DNA of 33,078 nucleotides from Pseudokineococcus marinus. GTDB lineage: Bacteria > Actinomycetota > Actinomycetes > Actinomycetales > Quadrisphaeraceae. Shown here piece after piece: positions 17,181 through 26,018 of this stretch; positions within the stretch are counted from its first letter, which is position 1; the number at the start of each line of letters is the position of its first letter. Below the pieces are notes generated by a model. It was not told where the DNA came from, did no database searches, and saw only the letters and a program-made list of their open reading frames with translations. Where the stretch lies: NCBI RefSeq assembly GCF_013004605.1, contig NZ_JABEMA010000009.1:1-33078 (forward strand). Reading direction: 5' to 3'. Position numbers and translations under genes: made by a program.

Positions 17181-17938
17181 GTGCCTGCCGCCACCGTCCG
17201 CTGGTTCGACACCGACCGGGGCTTCGGCTTCCTCGCGCCCGAGGACGGCTCCGACGACGTCTTCGTCCACGCCTCCGAGGTGCTCGGGGGTGACGGCGTG
17301 AGGACGCTGCGCGAGGGCCAGGCCGTCGACTTCGAGCTCGGGGAGGGCCCGCGCGGCCCGCAGGCGCTGCGGGTCCGCGTCACCGGCGACGTCGCGCCCG
17401 ACGCCGCCCTCGGCGTCCTCGGCACCGTCGCCTGGTTCGAGCCCACCAAGGGCTACGGCTTCCTCATGGTCGACGGCGGCGGTCCCCAGGTCTTCGTCCA
17501 CGGCTCCGCGGTGGTCGGCGGGGCCGTGCTCGTCGAGGGCCAGCGGGTGGCCTACCTCGTCGGCGAGGGCGAGAAGGGGCCGCAGGCCGAGCACGTCCTG
17601 CCCCTGGCCGCCTCCGCGGCGCCGGCTGCTGCTGCCGCGGACGGGGCGGACGGGACGGTGTCGTGGTTCGACGCGGAGAAGGGCTTCGGCTTCGTCGCCC
17701 CCGACGACGGCGGGCCGGACGTCCTGCGCCTGCGGACCGCGGCGGCGAGGGCGTCGTCGCGCGCTACGACGTCGACCGCGGCTTCGGCTTCATCCGGCCG
17801 GACTCCGGCGGCGACGACCTCTTCGTCCACATCTCGGTGGTGCGCGGGGCCGACGGCCTCGAGGAGGGCGACCGCGTGCGCTTCGGCGTCCGTCAGAGCG
17901 ACCGCGGGCCGCAGGCCGACCGGGTCGAACGGCTCTGA
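17181..17938 (+). pseudogene. Frameshifted protein with tandem cold-shock domains
   Basis: GTG 17181 follows AGGAG by 6 nt. The frame encodes two complete cold-shock domains, each with RNP1-like and RNP2-like motifs (DRGFGFLAP with [16 protein letters not shown] with VFVHGSAV), and the first half of a third ([21 protein letters not shown], about residues 158-177). After codon 181 this frame becomes arginine/serine-rich and runs antisense through the marR gene. The -1 frame then encodes another domain ([26 protein letters not shown]) ending at 17938. Thus the second half of domain three is missing and the reading frame is lost: a deletion of 3n+1 bases or a sequencing error. Intact relatives would be single-strand nucleic-acid-binding proteins. 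Two domains could still be made, with a long spurious tail. Confidence 0.65.
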
Positions 17939-17951
17939 GGCGACCCGGCCT

Positions 17952-17971
17952 GGGCGGGCGTCGCCCCGCCC
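17952..17971. terminator. Weak hairpin between the cold-shock gene and marR
   Basis: Arms GGGCGGG (17952-17958) and CCCGCCC (17965-17971) with a 6-nt loop lie between convergent genes. The stem is only 7 bp. Confidence 0.4.
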
Positions 17972-18008
17972 GCGTCGGGGGTCGCTCGCGCCGGGTCCGG
18001 CCGGGGCG

Positions 18009-18503
18009 TCAGCGGACGGCGGGCCCGGGCGGGTCCTCGACGAAGGTCCGGTACCCGTCGGCGATGCGCGCGAGGTAGAGCGCCACGGCGGCGCGCTCCC
18101 GCTCGTCCATGCCGTCGGCCGCGCCCGCGGTCAGGGCGAGCAGCGGTGCGAGCGCCCCCATCACGTGAGCGGCTCCCGTCTCGGTGACCTCGAGCACCTG
18201 CCGGCGCCGGTCGCCCGGGTGCGGCCGCCGGACCATGTGCCCCGCCGCCTCGAGGCGCTGGACGGACTGGGTGGCGGCCGCCGACGTCACGCCGATCCGC
18301 CGCGAGACGCCGGCGGGCCCGAGCGGCTCCGGGGAGAGCATCACGTGCTCCATGGCCTCGACGTCGTGCACCGAGAGACCGAGGCGCCGGGCCACGACCG
18401 TCCGGGCGAGCGAGGTCAGCGTGAGCACCTCGCGCAGCGCCACCTGGAGCGGGTCGGGCCCGCGGGGTGCGCCGGCTCGTCCCGACCCCTCGCCCTCCGT
18501 CAC
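18009..18503 (-). CDS. MarR-family transcriptional regulator
   Basis: A 164-residue winged-helix regulator. The DNA-binding part reads [33 protein letters not shown] followed by the wing [16 protein letters not shown], the standard MarR arrangement (DxRR in the wing). N- and C-terminal helices would form the dimer interface. It is divergent from the MMPL exporter at 18606 with 102 bp between, the common layout for a MarR repressor of an efflux gene that responds to a small phenolic or lipid ligand. GTG 18503 is the best start; there is no clear ribosome binding site, and a weak -10-like CACGAT lies six bases upstream, so the mRNA may be leaderless. Confidence 0.85.
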   Translation of the reverse strand: MTEGEGSGRAGAPRGPDPLQVALREVLTLTSLARTVVARRLGLSVHDVEAMEHVMLSPEPLGPAGVSRRIGVTSAAATQSVQRLEAAGHMVRRPHPGDRRRQVLEVTETGAAHVMGALAPLLALTAGAADGMDERERAAVALYLARIADGYRTFVEDPPGPAVR

Positions 18504-18543
18504 CCCACCATCGTGGCATCCCTCAGGACGTGAGCGTCCGCCG

Positions 18544-18592
18544 TTGTCGGTCAGGCGCTGCTGCCCTATGGTCGCTAAGCCACTTCGCGACC
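18544..18592 (+). promoter_or_regulatory. MMPL promoter with a 23-bp palindrome, likely MarR operator
   Basis: A -35 TTGTCG (18544-18549), 17-bp spacer and -10 TATGGT (18567-18572) are followed by an imperfect palindrome at 18570-18592. Its arms GGTCGCTAAG and CTTCGCGACC pair at 9 of 10 positions around CCA. It overlaps the -10 and start site, as expected for MarR repression. Confidence 0.6.
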
Positions 18593-18605
18593 TCCTGGAG
18601 CAAGC

Positions 18606-20729
18606 ATGTCCGTCCTCGCCTCCCTCCCCGCGCGGCGGTGGACCGCCTGGCTGGTCCTCGCGCTCGCCGCGCTCGCGGTCGTCGGGGTCGCGCTGGCCCC
18701 GCAGCCCGAGCCCGTGGAGCCGCGCTCGTCGACGGGCCTGGGCGTCCAGTACGAGTCGGTGCGCGCCGAGCGCGCCCTCGCCGACCTCGACGCCGAGCTG
18801 GGCGGCGACGACGCGCCCGTCGCCGTCGTCGTCCTCAGCCGCGAGGACGGCGGGGCCCTCGCGCCGGCCGACCTCGAGGTGCTGGCGGACGCGGTCGGCG
18901 GCTCCGGCATCGGCTCCGCGCCGACGCCGCCGGCGCAGACCTCGGAGGACGGGTCGGTGGCGCTCCTGCCCGTCCCGCTGACGCCGGGCCTCGAGCTCGA
19001 GGACGGGGCGGCCGAGGTCGAGGCGCTGCGCGCGGCGCTCGCCGGCCTGGGCCCGGGCCTCGTCGCCGAGGTGACGGGGGGTCCGGCCTTCACCGCCGAC
19101 CTGGCGGCGGTCTTCGCGGGCGCCGACGTGACGATCCTCGGCGTCACGGCCGCCGTCGTCGCCGTGCTGCTGCTCGTGACCTACCGCAGCCCCCTGCTCG
19201 TCGTCGTGCCCCTGCTCGTGGTCGCGGCCGCGGAGCAGACGGTCGTGCGCCTCGTCGACGTCGTCGTCCCCGCCGCGGGGCTGGCCGTGGACCCGAGCGG
19301 GGCGGGCATCGTCAGCGTCCTCGTCTTCGGGGCCGCGACGAACTACGCGCTCCTGCTCGTCGCCCGCTACCGGGAGCAGCTGCGGGTGCAGGAGCGGCCG
19401 GCCGACGCCATGCGGACGGCGGTGCAGCGGGCCGGCGCTGCCATCCTCGCCAGCGGCGGCACGGTCGTCCTCGCCGTGCTGGCGCTGCTCCTGGCCGACA
19501 CCGAGTCCACGCAGTCGCTGGGGCTCGGCGCCGCGGTGGGCGTGCTCGTCGCCGTGGCGGCGGGCCTGGTCGTGCTGCCCTGCGCCCTCGTGCTGCTGGG
19601 CCGGGCGGCCTTCTGGCCCTTCGTCCCGCGCCTCGGCAGCACCGGCCGCGAGGGCCAGTTCTGGGGCCGCCTCGGCGCCGTGTCCGCCCGCCGCCCGGCG
19701 CTCGTCGGGCTGGGCGGGCTCGTCGTCGTCCTCGCGCTCGCGGCGCCGGCGCTCGGGGTGAGCACGGGGCTGTCGCAGAGCGAGCAGTTCCGCGAGGTCC
19801 CCGAGGCCGTCCGCGGCGCCGACACCCTCGCCGGGGCCTTCCCGGCCGGCGCCACCGACCCCGTGCGCGTCCTCGTGCCGCCCTCGCGCGTGGACGGCGT
19901 CGTCGCGGCCGCGAGCGGGGTGGAGGGCGTCGTCAGCGCCCGGCCCGTCCGCGAGGGCGCCGAGCTCGCGCAGGTCGACGTCGTCCTCGACGCGGCCCCC
20001 ACCTCGCAGGCCTCCTTCGACGCCCTCGCGCGGCTGAGGTCGGCCGTCGAGGACCCGGCGGTGGGCGGCCCCGACGTCCTCGTCGGCGGGGCCGTCGCCA
20101 GCGCCCAGGACGTGGCGGACGCCCAGGCCCGCGACCGGGCCGTCGTCATCCCCGTCATCCTCGCCGCGGTGCTCGTCGTGCTCGTCGTCCTGCTGCGGGC
20201 GCTCGTCGCGCCGGTCCTGCTGCTGCTCGCCGTCGTGGCGACGTGCTTCGCCGCGGTGGGGGCCAGCTGGCTCGTCCTCTCGGGACTGCTGGGCCAGCCC
20301 GCGCTGGACGTGCCGGTGCTGCTGCTGTCCTTCGTCTTCCTCGTGGCCCTCGGCGTGGACTACAGCATCTTCCTCACCACCCGGGCGCGGGAGGAGGCCG
20401 CCGTGCACGGCACCGGCCCGGGGATGCTCCGCGCCCTGCGGGCGACCGGCGGGGTCATCACGAGCGCCGGGGTCCTCCTCGCCGCCGTCTTCGCCGTCCT
20501 CGGCGTCCTGCCCGTCATCACGCTGACCCAGATCGGCGTCGTCGTGGGGCTCGGGGTGCTGCTCGACACCCTCGTCGTCCGGACGCTGCTCGTGCCCTCG
20601 GCGGCCTTCCTCCTGGGGCGGCGCTTCTGGTGGCCGGCGCGCGTGGACCCGGCGGCGGTCCAGGGGACCCGGCGGGCCGGTCGTGCGGCGCGCGGCCGGC
20701 ACGCGCGCCGGAGCCCGTCGGCCCTGTGA
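18606..20729 (+). CDS. MMPL/RND-family membrane exporter
   Basis: The 707-residue protein has the RND-like duplicated layout: an N-terminal helix ([16 protein letters not shown]), an extracellular loop of about 150 residues, five helices, a second transmembrane start near residue 360 ([17 protein letters not shown]), a second loop, and a final helix bundle. The repeated RND/MMPL signature appears as [16 protein letters not shown] in the first half and [15 protein letters not shown] in the second. Family members use the proton gradient to export lipids, siderophores or drugs; the cargo here is unknown. GGAG lies 5 nt before ATG 18606. Its divergent MarR neighbour probably represses it through the palindrome at 18570-18592. 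It is shorter than mycobacterial MmpL proteins, as is common for the YdfJ-like actinobacterial members. Confidence 0.88.
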   Translation: MSVLASLPARRWTAWLVLALAALAVVGVALAPQPEPVEPRSSTGLGVQYESVRAERALADLDAELGGDDAPVAVVVLSREDGGALAPADLEVLADAVGGSGIGSAPTPPAQTSEDGSVALLPVPLTPGLELEDGAAEVEALRAALAGLGPGLVAEVTGGPAFTADLAAVFAGADVTILGVTAAVVAVLLLVTYRSPLLVVVPLLVVAAAEQTVVRLVDVVVPAAGLAVDPSGAGIVSVLVFGAATNYALLLVARYREQLRVQERPADAMRTAVQRAGAAILASGGTVVLAVLALLLADTESTQSLGLGAAVGVLVAVAAGLVVLPCALVLLGRAAFWPFVPRLGSTGREGQFWGRLGAVSARRPALVGLGGLVVVLALAAPALGVSTGLSQSEQFREVPEAVRGADTLAGAFPAGATDPVRVLVPPSRVDGVVAAASGVEGVVSARPVREGAELAQVDVVLDAAPTSQASFDALARLRSAVEDPAVGGPDVLVGGAVASAQDVADAQARDRAVVIPVILAAVLVVLVVLLRALVAPVLLLLAVVATCFAAVGASWLVLSGLLGQPALDVPVLLLSFVFLVALGVDYSIFLTTRAREEAAVHGTGPGMLRALRATGGVITSAGVLLAAVFAVLGVLPVITLTQIGVVVGLGVLLDTLVVRTLLVPSAAFLLGRRFWWPARVDPAAVQGTRRAGRAARGRHARRSPSAL

Positions 20730-20783
20730 CCACCCGCGCGCTCGGCCCGACGTGCGCGGTCGCGGCCGGGCGGGCGCCGCCCG

Positions 20784-20797
20784 TGGGAGCGCTCCCC
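20784..20797. promoter_or_regulatory. CebR-like LacI operator before the FGGY kinase
   Basis: TGGGAGCGCTCCCC matches 13 of 14 bases of the palindrome TGGGAGCGCTCCCA known as the CebR/CelR operator controlling cello-oligosaccharide use in actinomycetes. It lies 105 bp before the kinase ATG. The binding protein is not encoded in this window. Confidence 0.55.
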
Positions 20798-20901
20798 TGC
20801 ACGGGCGTGGCAGGCTGGTCGCGGTGCCGACGCCGGCGCCCCGGGCCGTCGCGCCCGGCCCCCAGGCGCTGCGAGGGCGCCGCCCGTGGAGGCTCGTGAG
20901 C

Positions 20902-22368
20902 ATGCTCGTCGCAGGGATCGACTCGTCGACGCAGTCCTGCAAGGTCGTCGTCCGCGACGCCGAGACCGGCGCCCTCGTGCGCTCCGGCCGCGCGTCGCAC
21001 CCCGACGGCACCGAGGTCGACCCCGCCGCCTGGTGGACCGCCCTCCAGGAGGCGGTCGAGGACGCCGGGGGCCTCGCGGACGTCGAGGCGGTCGCCGTCG
21101 GCGCCCAGCAGCACGGCATGGTCTGCCTCGACGCCGACGGCCAGGTCGTCCGACCGGCGCTGCTGTGGAACGACACGCGGTCCGCCCAGGCGGCGCAGGA
21201 CCTCATCCTCGAGCTCGGCGACGGCGACGAGGAGGCCGGTCGTCGCGCCTGGGCCGAGCAGGTCGGCGTCGTGCCCGTGCCCAGCTTCACCGTCACCAAG
21301 CTGCGCTGGCTCGCCGACCACGAGCCCGAGAACGCGGCGCGCACGGCGGCCGTGGCGCTGCCGCACGACTGGCTCACGTGGATGCTCGCCGGCGGCCCCG
21401 AGGCCGGGCTCGAGGCGCTCGCCACCGACCGCGGCGACGCGAGCGGCACCGGCTACTGGAACGCCTCGACCGGCGAGTACGTCCCCGACGTCCTGCGCCG
21501 CGCGCTGCGCCGCGACGAGGGCGCGGACCTGCCGCGCCTGCCGCGCGTCCTCGGGCCGTCGGAGAGCGCCGGCCGCGGCGCCGAGGGCGGCCTCGCCCCC
21601 GGCGCGCAGCTCGGCGCCGGCACGGGCGACAACGCCGCCGCCTCGCTCGGGGTCGACGCCCGCCCCGGCGACGTCGTCGTGTCCATCGGCACCTCGGGCG
21701 TGGTGTCCGCGCCGTCCGACACCCCGCCCGTCGACCCGAGCGGCATCGTCGCCGGGTTCGCCGACGCGACCGGCCGCCAGCTGCCGCTCGTCTGCACGCT
21801 CAACGCGGCCCGCGTGCTGACGGCGACGGCGAGCATCCTCGGCGTCGACGTCGGCCGCCTGTCCGAGCTCGCGCTCGAGGCGCCGTCGGGCTCCGGCGGC
21901 CTCGTCCTCGTGCCCTACCTCGAGGGGGAGCGGACGCCGGACCGCCCCGGTGCCACGGGCGCCGTCCACGGCCTCACGCTGGCGACGTCGACGCCGGCGC
22001 ACCTGGCTCGCGCGGCCGTCGAGGGGCTGCTGTGCGGCCTCGCGGACGGCGTCGACGCGCTCGTCGCGCAGGGCACGCGGGTCGACCGCGCCCTCCTCGT
22101 CGGCGGTGGGGCCAAGTCCGAGGCGCTGCGGCAGATCGCGCCGGTCGTCCTCGGCCGGCCCGTGCTCGTACCGCCGCCCGCGGAGTACGTCGCCGACGGC
22201 GCCGCCCGCCAGGCCGCGTGGCTGGCCCTCGGCGGTGACGAGCCCCCGACCTGGGGCGAGGGCGCGCGCGACGGCGAGAGCGTCGCCTACGACGCGCCGG
22301 AGGACCCGGCGCCCGGCCGCGCCGTCCGCGAGCGCTACGCCCAGGTGCGGGACCTCACCGACCGCTGA
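20902..22368 (+). CDS. xylB: FGGY-family carbohydrate kinase, xylulokinase-like
   Basis: The 488-residue length and motifs fit D-xylulokinase, which phosphorylates D-xylulose with ATP for the pentose phosphate pathway. Seen: the N-terminal phosphate-binding [41 protein letters not shown], the catalytic-base region [14 protein letters not shown] with Asp243, the ADP-binding IGTSGVVS, and the C-terminal [15 protein letters not shown]. Some FGGY members of this size act on other ketoses, so the substrate is inferred. ATG 20902 has GGAGG 9 nt upstream; GTG 20896 is too close to it. No xylA or xylose transporter is adjacent. The upstream CebR-like operator suggests induction with beta-glucan or xylan oligosaccharides. 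A terminator follows at 22389. Confidence 0.83.
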   Translation: MLVAGIDSSTQSCKVVVRDAETGALVRSGRASHPDGTEVDPAAWWTALQEAVEDAGGLADVEAVAVGAQQHGMVCLDADGQVVRPALLWNDTRSAQAAQDLILELGDGDEEAGRRAWAEQVGVVPVPSFTVTKLRWLADHEPENAARTAAVALPHDWLTWMLAGGPEAGLEALATDRGDASGTGYWNASTGEYVPDVLRRALRRDEGADLPRLPRVLGPSESAGRGAEGGLAPGAQLGAGTGDNAAASLGVDARPGDVVVSIGTSGVVSAPSDTPPVDPSGIVAGFADATGRQLPLVCTLNAARVLTATASILGVDVGRLSELALEAPSGSGGLVLVPYLEGERTPDRPGATGAVHGLTLATSTPAHLARAAVEGLLCGLADGVDALVAQGTRVDRALLVGGGAKSEALRQIAPVVLGRPVLVPPPAEYVADGAARQAAWLALGGDEPPTWGEGARDGESVAYDAPEDPAPGRAVRERYAQVRDLTDR

Positions 22369-22388
22369 CCCCGCGTCGACGTCGACCA

Positions 22389-22423
22389 CGGCCGCGCACC
22401 GCCCCACCGGCGGTGCGCGGCCG
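22389..22423. terminator. 15-bp terminator hairpin after xylB
   Basis: Arms 22389-22403 and 22409-22423 are exact complements around CCACC, 20 nt past the stop codon. Confidence 0.75.
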
Positions 22424-22459
22424 TCGTCGTCCCACGGGGCCGCGCCGTCGCCACCCCAC

Positions 22460-22530
22460 CCGGAGGGCGATGTGCGGCCATGTCGCCCTCCGGGAGGTGC
22501 GGTAGGGGCGACGTGTGGCCATGTCGCCCT
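22460..22530. repeat. Two near-identical 25-nt hairpin repeats upstream of csoR
   Basis: 22465-22489 and 22506-22530 are the same 25-mer with two transitions, both in the loop (T/C and C/T). Each copy folds: arms 22460-22470 with 22483-22493 (11 bp), and 22506-22512 with 22523-22529 (7 bp). Compensated stems with a variable loop suggest an RNA- or DNA-structure-based repeat, possibly a dispersed intergenic element. Confidence 0.6.
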
Positions 22531-22579
22531 GCGCCTCGGGCGGGAAGACGTCGGCGGTCGTCGTCGTTGGGCCGACGGA

Positions 22580-22598
22580 TACCCCAGGGGGGTAGCGT
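22580..22598 (+). promoter_or_regulatory. CsoR operator overlapping the csoR -10
   Basis: TACCCC-AGG-GGGGTA (22580-22594) is the inverted repeat recognised by copper-sensing CsoR proteins. The -10 candidate TAGCGT (22593-22598) overlaps its right arm, so the operon should be autorepressed until Cu(I) binds. Confidence 0.75.
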
Positions 22599-22622
22599 GG
22601 AGGTGCGACGAGAGGGGACGGC

Positions 22623-22961
22623 ATGACCGACGCGAGCGCCACCACCGAGCCCGGCGCCGGCCCGGAGGGGGCTCCGGCGCCGCCCGGCTACCTGCAGCGC
22701 AAGGACGACTACCTCAAGCGCTTGCGCCGCATCGAGGGCCAGGCCCGCGGCCTGCAGCGCATGGTCGACGAGGAGACGTACTGCATCGACATCCTCACGC
22801 AGGTCTCCGCCATGACACGGGCGCTGCAGAACGTGGCCCTCGGCCTCGTCGAGGAGCACCTCGCCCACTGCGTCGCCGACGCCGTGGCGACCGGCGGGCC
22901 GGAGGCCGACGCCAAGGTCCGCGAGGCCTCCGAGGCCATCGCCCGGCTCGTCCGCAGCTGA
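22623..22961 (+). CDS. csoR: CsoR copper-sensing repressor
   Basis: A 112-residue all-helical DUF156-type repressor. The Cu(I) ligands are present as Cys54, His79 and Cys83, with exactly the 25- and 4-residue spacing of the mycobacterial CsoR Cys-His-Cys site. The basic helix YLKRLRRIEGQARGLQRMV fits the DNA-contacting surface. Cu(I) binding should release the operator at 22580-22594 and switch on the copZ-copA genes downstream. ATG 22623 is preceded by AGAGGGGA. A Pro/Ala/Gly-rich N-terminal tail of about 22 residues is an extension with no assigned role. Confidence 0.93.
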   Translation: MTDASATTEPGAGPEGAPAPPGYLQRKDDYLKRLRRIEGQARGLQRMVDEETYCIDILTQVSAMTRALQNVALGLVEEHLAHCVADAVATGGPEADAKVREASEAIARLVRS

Positions 22962-23010
22962 GCCCGCCGTCCCCGTCCACGACACCCCGCACCCCACCCA
23001 GGAGGACACC

Positions 23011-23226
23011 GTGCGCACCGCCACCTACACCGTCACCGGCATGACCTGCGAGCACTGCGTCCGCTCCGTCACCGAGGAGGTCGGGGAGGTCCCCGGCGTC
23101 TCCGGCGTGGACGTCGACCTCGCGTCGGGGCGCCTCGTCGTCACCGCGGGCGACGACGTCACCGACGGGATGATCGGCGACGCCGTCACCGAGGCCGGCT
23201 ACGCCCTGGCCCCCGCCGCGCCGTGA
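23011..23226 (+). CDS. copZ: CopZ-like copper chaperone (HMA domain)
   Basis: A 71-residue single heavy-metal-associated domain with the metal-binding motif GMTCEHC (Cys13 and Cys16) in a TYTVTGMTCEHCVRSV context. It should carry Cu(I) in the cytosol to the CopA ATPase encoded 240 bp downstream. GGAGG lies 5 nt before GTG 23011, and csoR is 49 nt upstream. Its stop overlaps the start of the next small gene (GTGA), indicating coupled translation. Confidence 0.92.
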   Translation: MRTATYTVTGMTCEHCVRSVTEEVGEVPGVSGVDVDLASGRLVVTAGDDVTDGMIGDAVTEAGYALAPAAP

Positions 23227-23447
23227 CGGGGCCCGCGGCGCCCGCCCCCGACGGGCGGGGGAGCGGCGCCCCCGCCGACCGGCCGGCCCGCGCCCTCGGG
23301 GCCTACGGCCTGCTCCTCGTCGGCGTCCTCGCCGCTGGCCTCGGGCTCGGTGCCGCCGTCGGACCGCTCCAGCCCCTCGGCGCCCAGCCGTCCGACCCTC
23401 AGCCCGTCGGCACGCAGCCCGCCGAGCACGACGCCCCGCACCGCTGA
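23223..23447 (+). CDS. Small single-span membrane protein between copZ and copA
   Basis: A 74-residue protein of unrecognised family. GTG 23223 overlaps the copZ stop in GTGA, and its own stop lies 19 nt before the copA start, so it is tightly embedded in the copper operon. It has a Pro/Gly/Ala-rich N-terminus (about 25 residues), one hydrophobic segment ([21 protein letters not shown], roughly residues 27-47), and a polar Gln/Pro tail ending EHDAPHR with two histidines. Topology is probably N-in with the tail outside, where the His/Asp/Glu residues might touch metal; that is inference. No Cys or Met metal motif is present. A role as a CopA accessory or periplasmic copper handler is only suggested by its position. 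Confidence 0.7.
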   Translation: MTGPAAPAPDGRGSGAPADRPARALGAYGLLLVGVLAAGLGLGAAVGPLQPLGAQPSDPQPVGTQPAEHDAPHR

Positions 23448-23466
23448 CCACCTCCCGGAGGTCCTC

Positions 23467-25755
23467 GTGAGCTCGACCACCGACGACCGACCCGGCGCGG
23501 CCCCGGCCGAGCCGGGCGTGACGAGCGTCGACCTCGTCGTCGGCGGCATGACGTGCGCCTCGTGCGCGAACCGGGTGGAGCGCAAGCTCGGCAAGCTCGA
23601 CGGCGTCACCGCGACGGTCAACTACGCCACCGAGCGCGCCCGCGTCACGGCGCCGGCCGGGACCGACCTGGCGGTGATCGTCGCCGCGGTCGAGTCCGCC
23701 GGGTACACCGCGCGCGAGCACCGGCCCGAGCGGCGGCAGGTCGCCGTCGAGGAGGACGACCCCCTGCGCTCCCTGCGGCGACGAGTCGTCGGCGCCGTCG
23801 CGCTGGCGGTCCCCGTCGTCGTCCTCGCCATGGTCCCGGCGGCGCAGTTCCCGGCCTGGCAGTGGGTCTCCCTGGCCCTCGCCCTGCCGGCCGTGCTGTG
23901 GGCCGGCTGGCCCTTCCACCGCGCGGCGTGGGTGAACCTCCGCCACGGCGCGGCCACGATGGACACGCTCGTCTCGGTCGGCACCCTCGCCGCGCTGGCC
24001 TGGTCCCTCTACGCCCTCGTGCTGGGCGACGCCGGCGCGATCGGCATGCGGCACGGCTTCACCTGGCTGGCGGGCGAGGCCGACGGCAGCGGGTCGATCT
24101 ACCTCGAGGCCGCCGCCGGCGTCACGGCGTTCGTGCTGCTCGGGCGCTACCTCGAGGGCCGCAGCAAGCGCCGGGCCGGCGCGGCGCTGCGCGAGCTCCT
24201 CGCCAGCGGCGCCAAGGACGTCGCGGTGCGCCGCGAGGGCCCCGGCGGCACGACCGAGGTCCGCGTCCCGGTGGAGGAGCTCGCCGTCGGCGACGTCTTC
24301 GTCGTCCGGCCGGGGGAGAAGGTGGCCGCCGACGGCGTCGTCCTCGACGGCACCTCGGCGGTCGACGTCTCGGCCCTCACCGGCGAGCCCGTCCCGGCCG
24401 AGGTCGGGCCGGGGGACGCCGTCGCGGGCGGGGGCGTCAACGCGGCGGGGCGGCTCGTCGTGCGCGCCGAGCGCGTCGGCGCCGACACCCAGCTCGCGCA
24501 GACCGCGGCCCTCGTCGAGCGCGCCCAGGAGGGCAAGGCGCAGGTGCAGCGCCTGGCCGACCGGGTCTCCGCCGTCTTCGTGCCCGTCGTCATCGCGCTG
24601 GCCGTCGCGACGCTCGGCTTCTGGCTCGGCGCGGGGGCCGGGTGGGCGCCCGCGCTGACGGCGGCCGTCGCCGTCCTCATCATCGCCTGCCCCTGCGCGC
24701 TGGGTCTGGCGACGCCGACCGCGCTCATGGTCGGCACGGGCCGGGGGGCTCGCATGGGCGTCGTCGTCCGCGGCCCCGAGGTGCTCGAGCAGACCCGCAG
24801 GGCCGACGTCGTCGTCCTCGACAAGACGGGGACGGTGACGACGGGGCGGATGTCCCTGGTCGACGTCGTGCCGGGCGCGGACGAGGACCGCGACGACGTC
24901 CTGCGCGCGGCCGGGGCCCTCGAGGCCGCCTCGGAGCACCCGATCGCCCGGGCGATCACCGCGGCCGCCGCGGAGGTGGGCGCGCTGCCGGACGTCACGG
25001 GCTTCGCCTCGCGCGACGGGCTCGGCGTCGAGGGGTCGGTCGAGGGCCGGGCGGTCGTCGTCGGACGCCCGCGGCTGCTCGCCGAGCGCGGGCTCGCGCT
25101 GCCCGCCGACCTCGCCGCGGCTCAGGGGCGCGCCGAGGCGACCGGACGCACCGTCGTCGCGGTCGGCTGGGACGGCGCGGCGCGCGGGCTCCTCGTCGTC
25201 GCCGACGCCGTGAAGCCGACCTCGGCCGACGCCGTCCGCCAGCTGCGGGACCTCGGGCTGCGGCCCGTCCTCGTCACGGGCGACCACGAGGCCGCGGCGC
25301 GGGCCGTCGCCGCCGAGGTCGGGGTGGAGGAGGTCGTCGCGGGCGTCCTGCCGGCCGGCAAGGTCGACGTCGTGCAGCGGCTCCAGGCCGAGGGGCACGT
25401 CGTCGCCGTCGTGGGGGACGGCGTCAACGACGCCGCGGCGCTCGCGCAGGCCGACCTCGGCATCGCCCTCGGCACGGGCACCGACGTCGCCGTCGAGGCC
25501 TCCGACCTCACGCTCGTCCGGGGCGACCTGCGCTCGGCCGCCGACGCCGTCCGCCTCTCGCGGGCGACCCTGCGGACCATCCGCGGCAACCTCGCGTGGG
25601 CCTTCGCCTACAACGTCGCCGCGATCCCGCTGGCCATGGCCGGGCTGCTGACCCCGATGGTCGCCGGTGCCGCCATGGCCCTGTCCTCGGTGTTCGTCGT
25701 CACCAACAGCCTGCGCCTGCGCCGCTTCCGCTCGACGTCGGGCGCCGTCGCCTGA
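23467..25755 (+). CDS. copA: Copper-exporting P1B-type ATPase CopA
   Basis: The 762-residue P-type ATPase pumps Cu(I) out of the cell. In order: one N-terminal HMA domain with MTCASC (residues 28-33), membrane helices, the actuator motif SALTGEP, the transmembrane Cu(I) site C408-P409-C410, the phosphorylated Asp452 in DKTGTVTTG, the nucleotide-binding ASEHPIA, and the hinge [10 protein letters not shown] (Gly650 to about 659), then a C-terminal helix pair. All catalytic residues are intact and the length is normal for a single-HMA enzyme. GGAGG lies 5 nt before GTG 23467; the longer upstream frame is a shadow of the small gene before it. It is the last gene of the csoR-copZ operon, under CsoR control. 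Confidence 0.95.
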   Translation: MSSTTDDRPGAAPAEPGVTSVDLVVGGMTCASCANRVERKLGKLDGVTATVNYATERARVTAPAGTDLAVIVAAVESAGYTAREHRPERRQVAVEEDDPLRSLRRRVVGAVALAVPVVVLAMVPAAQFPAWQWVSLALALPAVLWAGWPFHRAAWVNLRHGAATMDTLVSVGTLAALAWSLYALVLGDAGAIGMRHGFTWLAGEADGSGSIYLEAAAGVTAFVLLGRYLEGRSKRRAGAALRELLASGAKDVAVRREGPGGTTEVRVPVEELAVGDVFVVRPGEKVAADGVVLDGTSAVDVSALTGEPVPAEVGPGDAVAGGGVNAAGRLVVRAERVGADTQLAQTAALVERAQEGKAQVQRLADRVSAVFVPVVIALAVATLGFWLGAGAGWAPALTAAVAVLIIACPCALGLATPTALMVGTGRGARMGVVVRGPEVLEQTRRADVVVLDKTGTVTTGRMSLVDVVPGADEDRDDVLRAAGALEAASEHPIARAITAAAAEVGALPDVTGFASRDGLGVEGSVEGRAVVVGRPRLLAERGLALPADLAAAQGRAEATGRTVVAVGWDGAARGLLVVADAVKPTSADAVRQLRDLGLRPVLVTGDHEAAARAVAAEVGVEEVVAGVLPAGKVDVVQRLQAEGHVVAVVGDGVNDAAALAQADLGIALGTGTDVAVEASDLTLVRGDLRSAADAVRLSRATLRTIRGNLAWAFAYNVAAIPLAMAGLLTPMVAGAAMALSSVFVVTNSLRLRRFRSTSGAVA

Positions 25756-25794
25756 CCCGCGGCGTCGCTGCTCCGCGGAGATGCGCCTCTCCTG

Positions 25795-25855
25795 GGCCTT
25801 CGTAGCCCTTCTCCGTCCTCAGAGCGCTGTGGAGCGGAAGAAGGCTACGAAGTCC
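25795..25855. repeat. Long interrupted palindrome after copA
   Basis: Arms 25795-25807 and 25843-25855 pair at 12 of 13 positions (core CTTCGTAGCC/GGCTACGAAG). The inner flanks CTTCTCCG and CGGAAGAAG extend the pairing with a bulge. The segment is less GC-rich than its surroundings. It may terminate the copper operon, or be a repeat or remnant end. Confidence 0.5.
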
Positions 25856-25963
25856 GTCCAGCTGGGCTCGAGCCTGGGGACGGGGGCGTGGACGAGCGGG
25901 GGACGAGGGGCGCCCGGCGGGGGACGAGCGGTGGACCGCTTGTGGACGACGCGCGACACGCCG

Positions 25964-26010
25964 ACACGAGATGTTGGGGTGCTTGCGCGGGACGGCCCGA
26001 GATGTAGTGT
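25964..26010 (+). promoter_or_regulatory. Paired NrdR-box-like sites and nrdAB promoter
   Basis: Two 16-mers, 25964-25979 and 25995-26010, share the core CGAGATGTWG and match the NrdR consensus (ACACWATATATWGTGT) at about 11 and 10 positions. They start 31 bp apart, three helical turns, the normal NrdR-box spacing. The downstream box contains the -10 TAGTGT (26005-26010), with TTGCGC (25983-25988) as a -35. NrdR loaded with dATP would repress here. Confidence 0.65.
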
Positions 26011-26018
26011 CAGCGGCG

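Noticed and set aside
17700-17770. Programmed -1 frameshift joining the cold-shock domains
   Set aside because: No convincing slippery heptamer with downstream structure was seen, and a frameshift would still leave domain three lacking its second half. A deletion or sequence error is simpler.
20730-20901. MMPL exporter and xylB as one operon
   Set aside because: The 172-bp gap holds a palindromic operator, and the functions are unrelated, so separate transcription is more likely.
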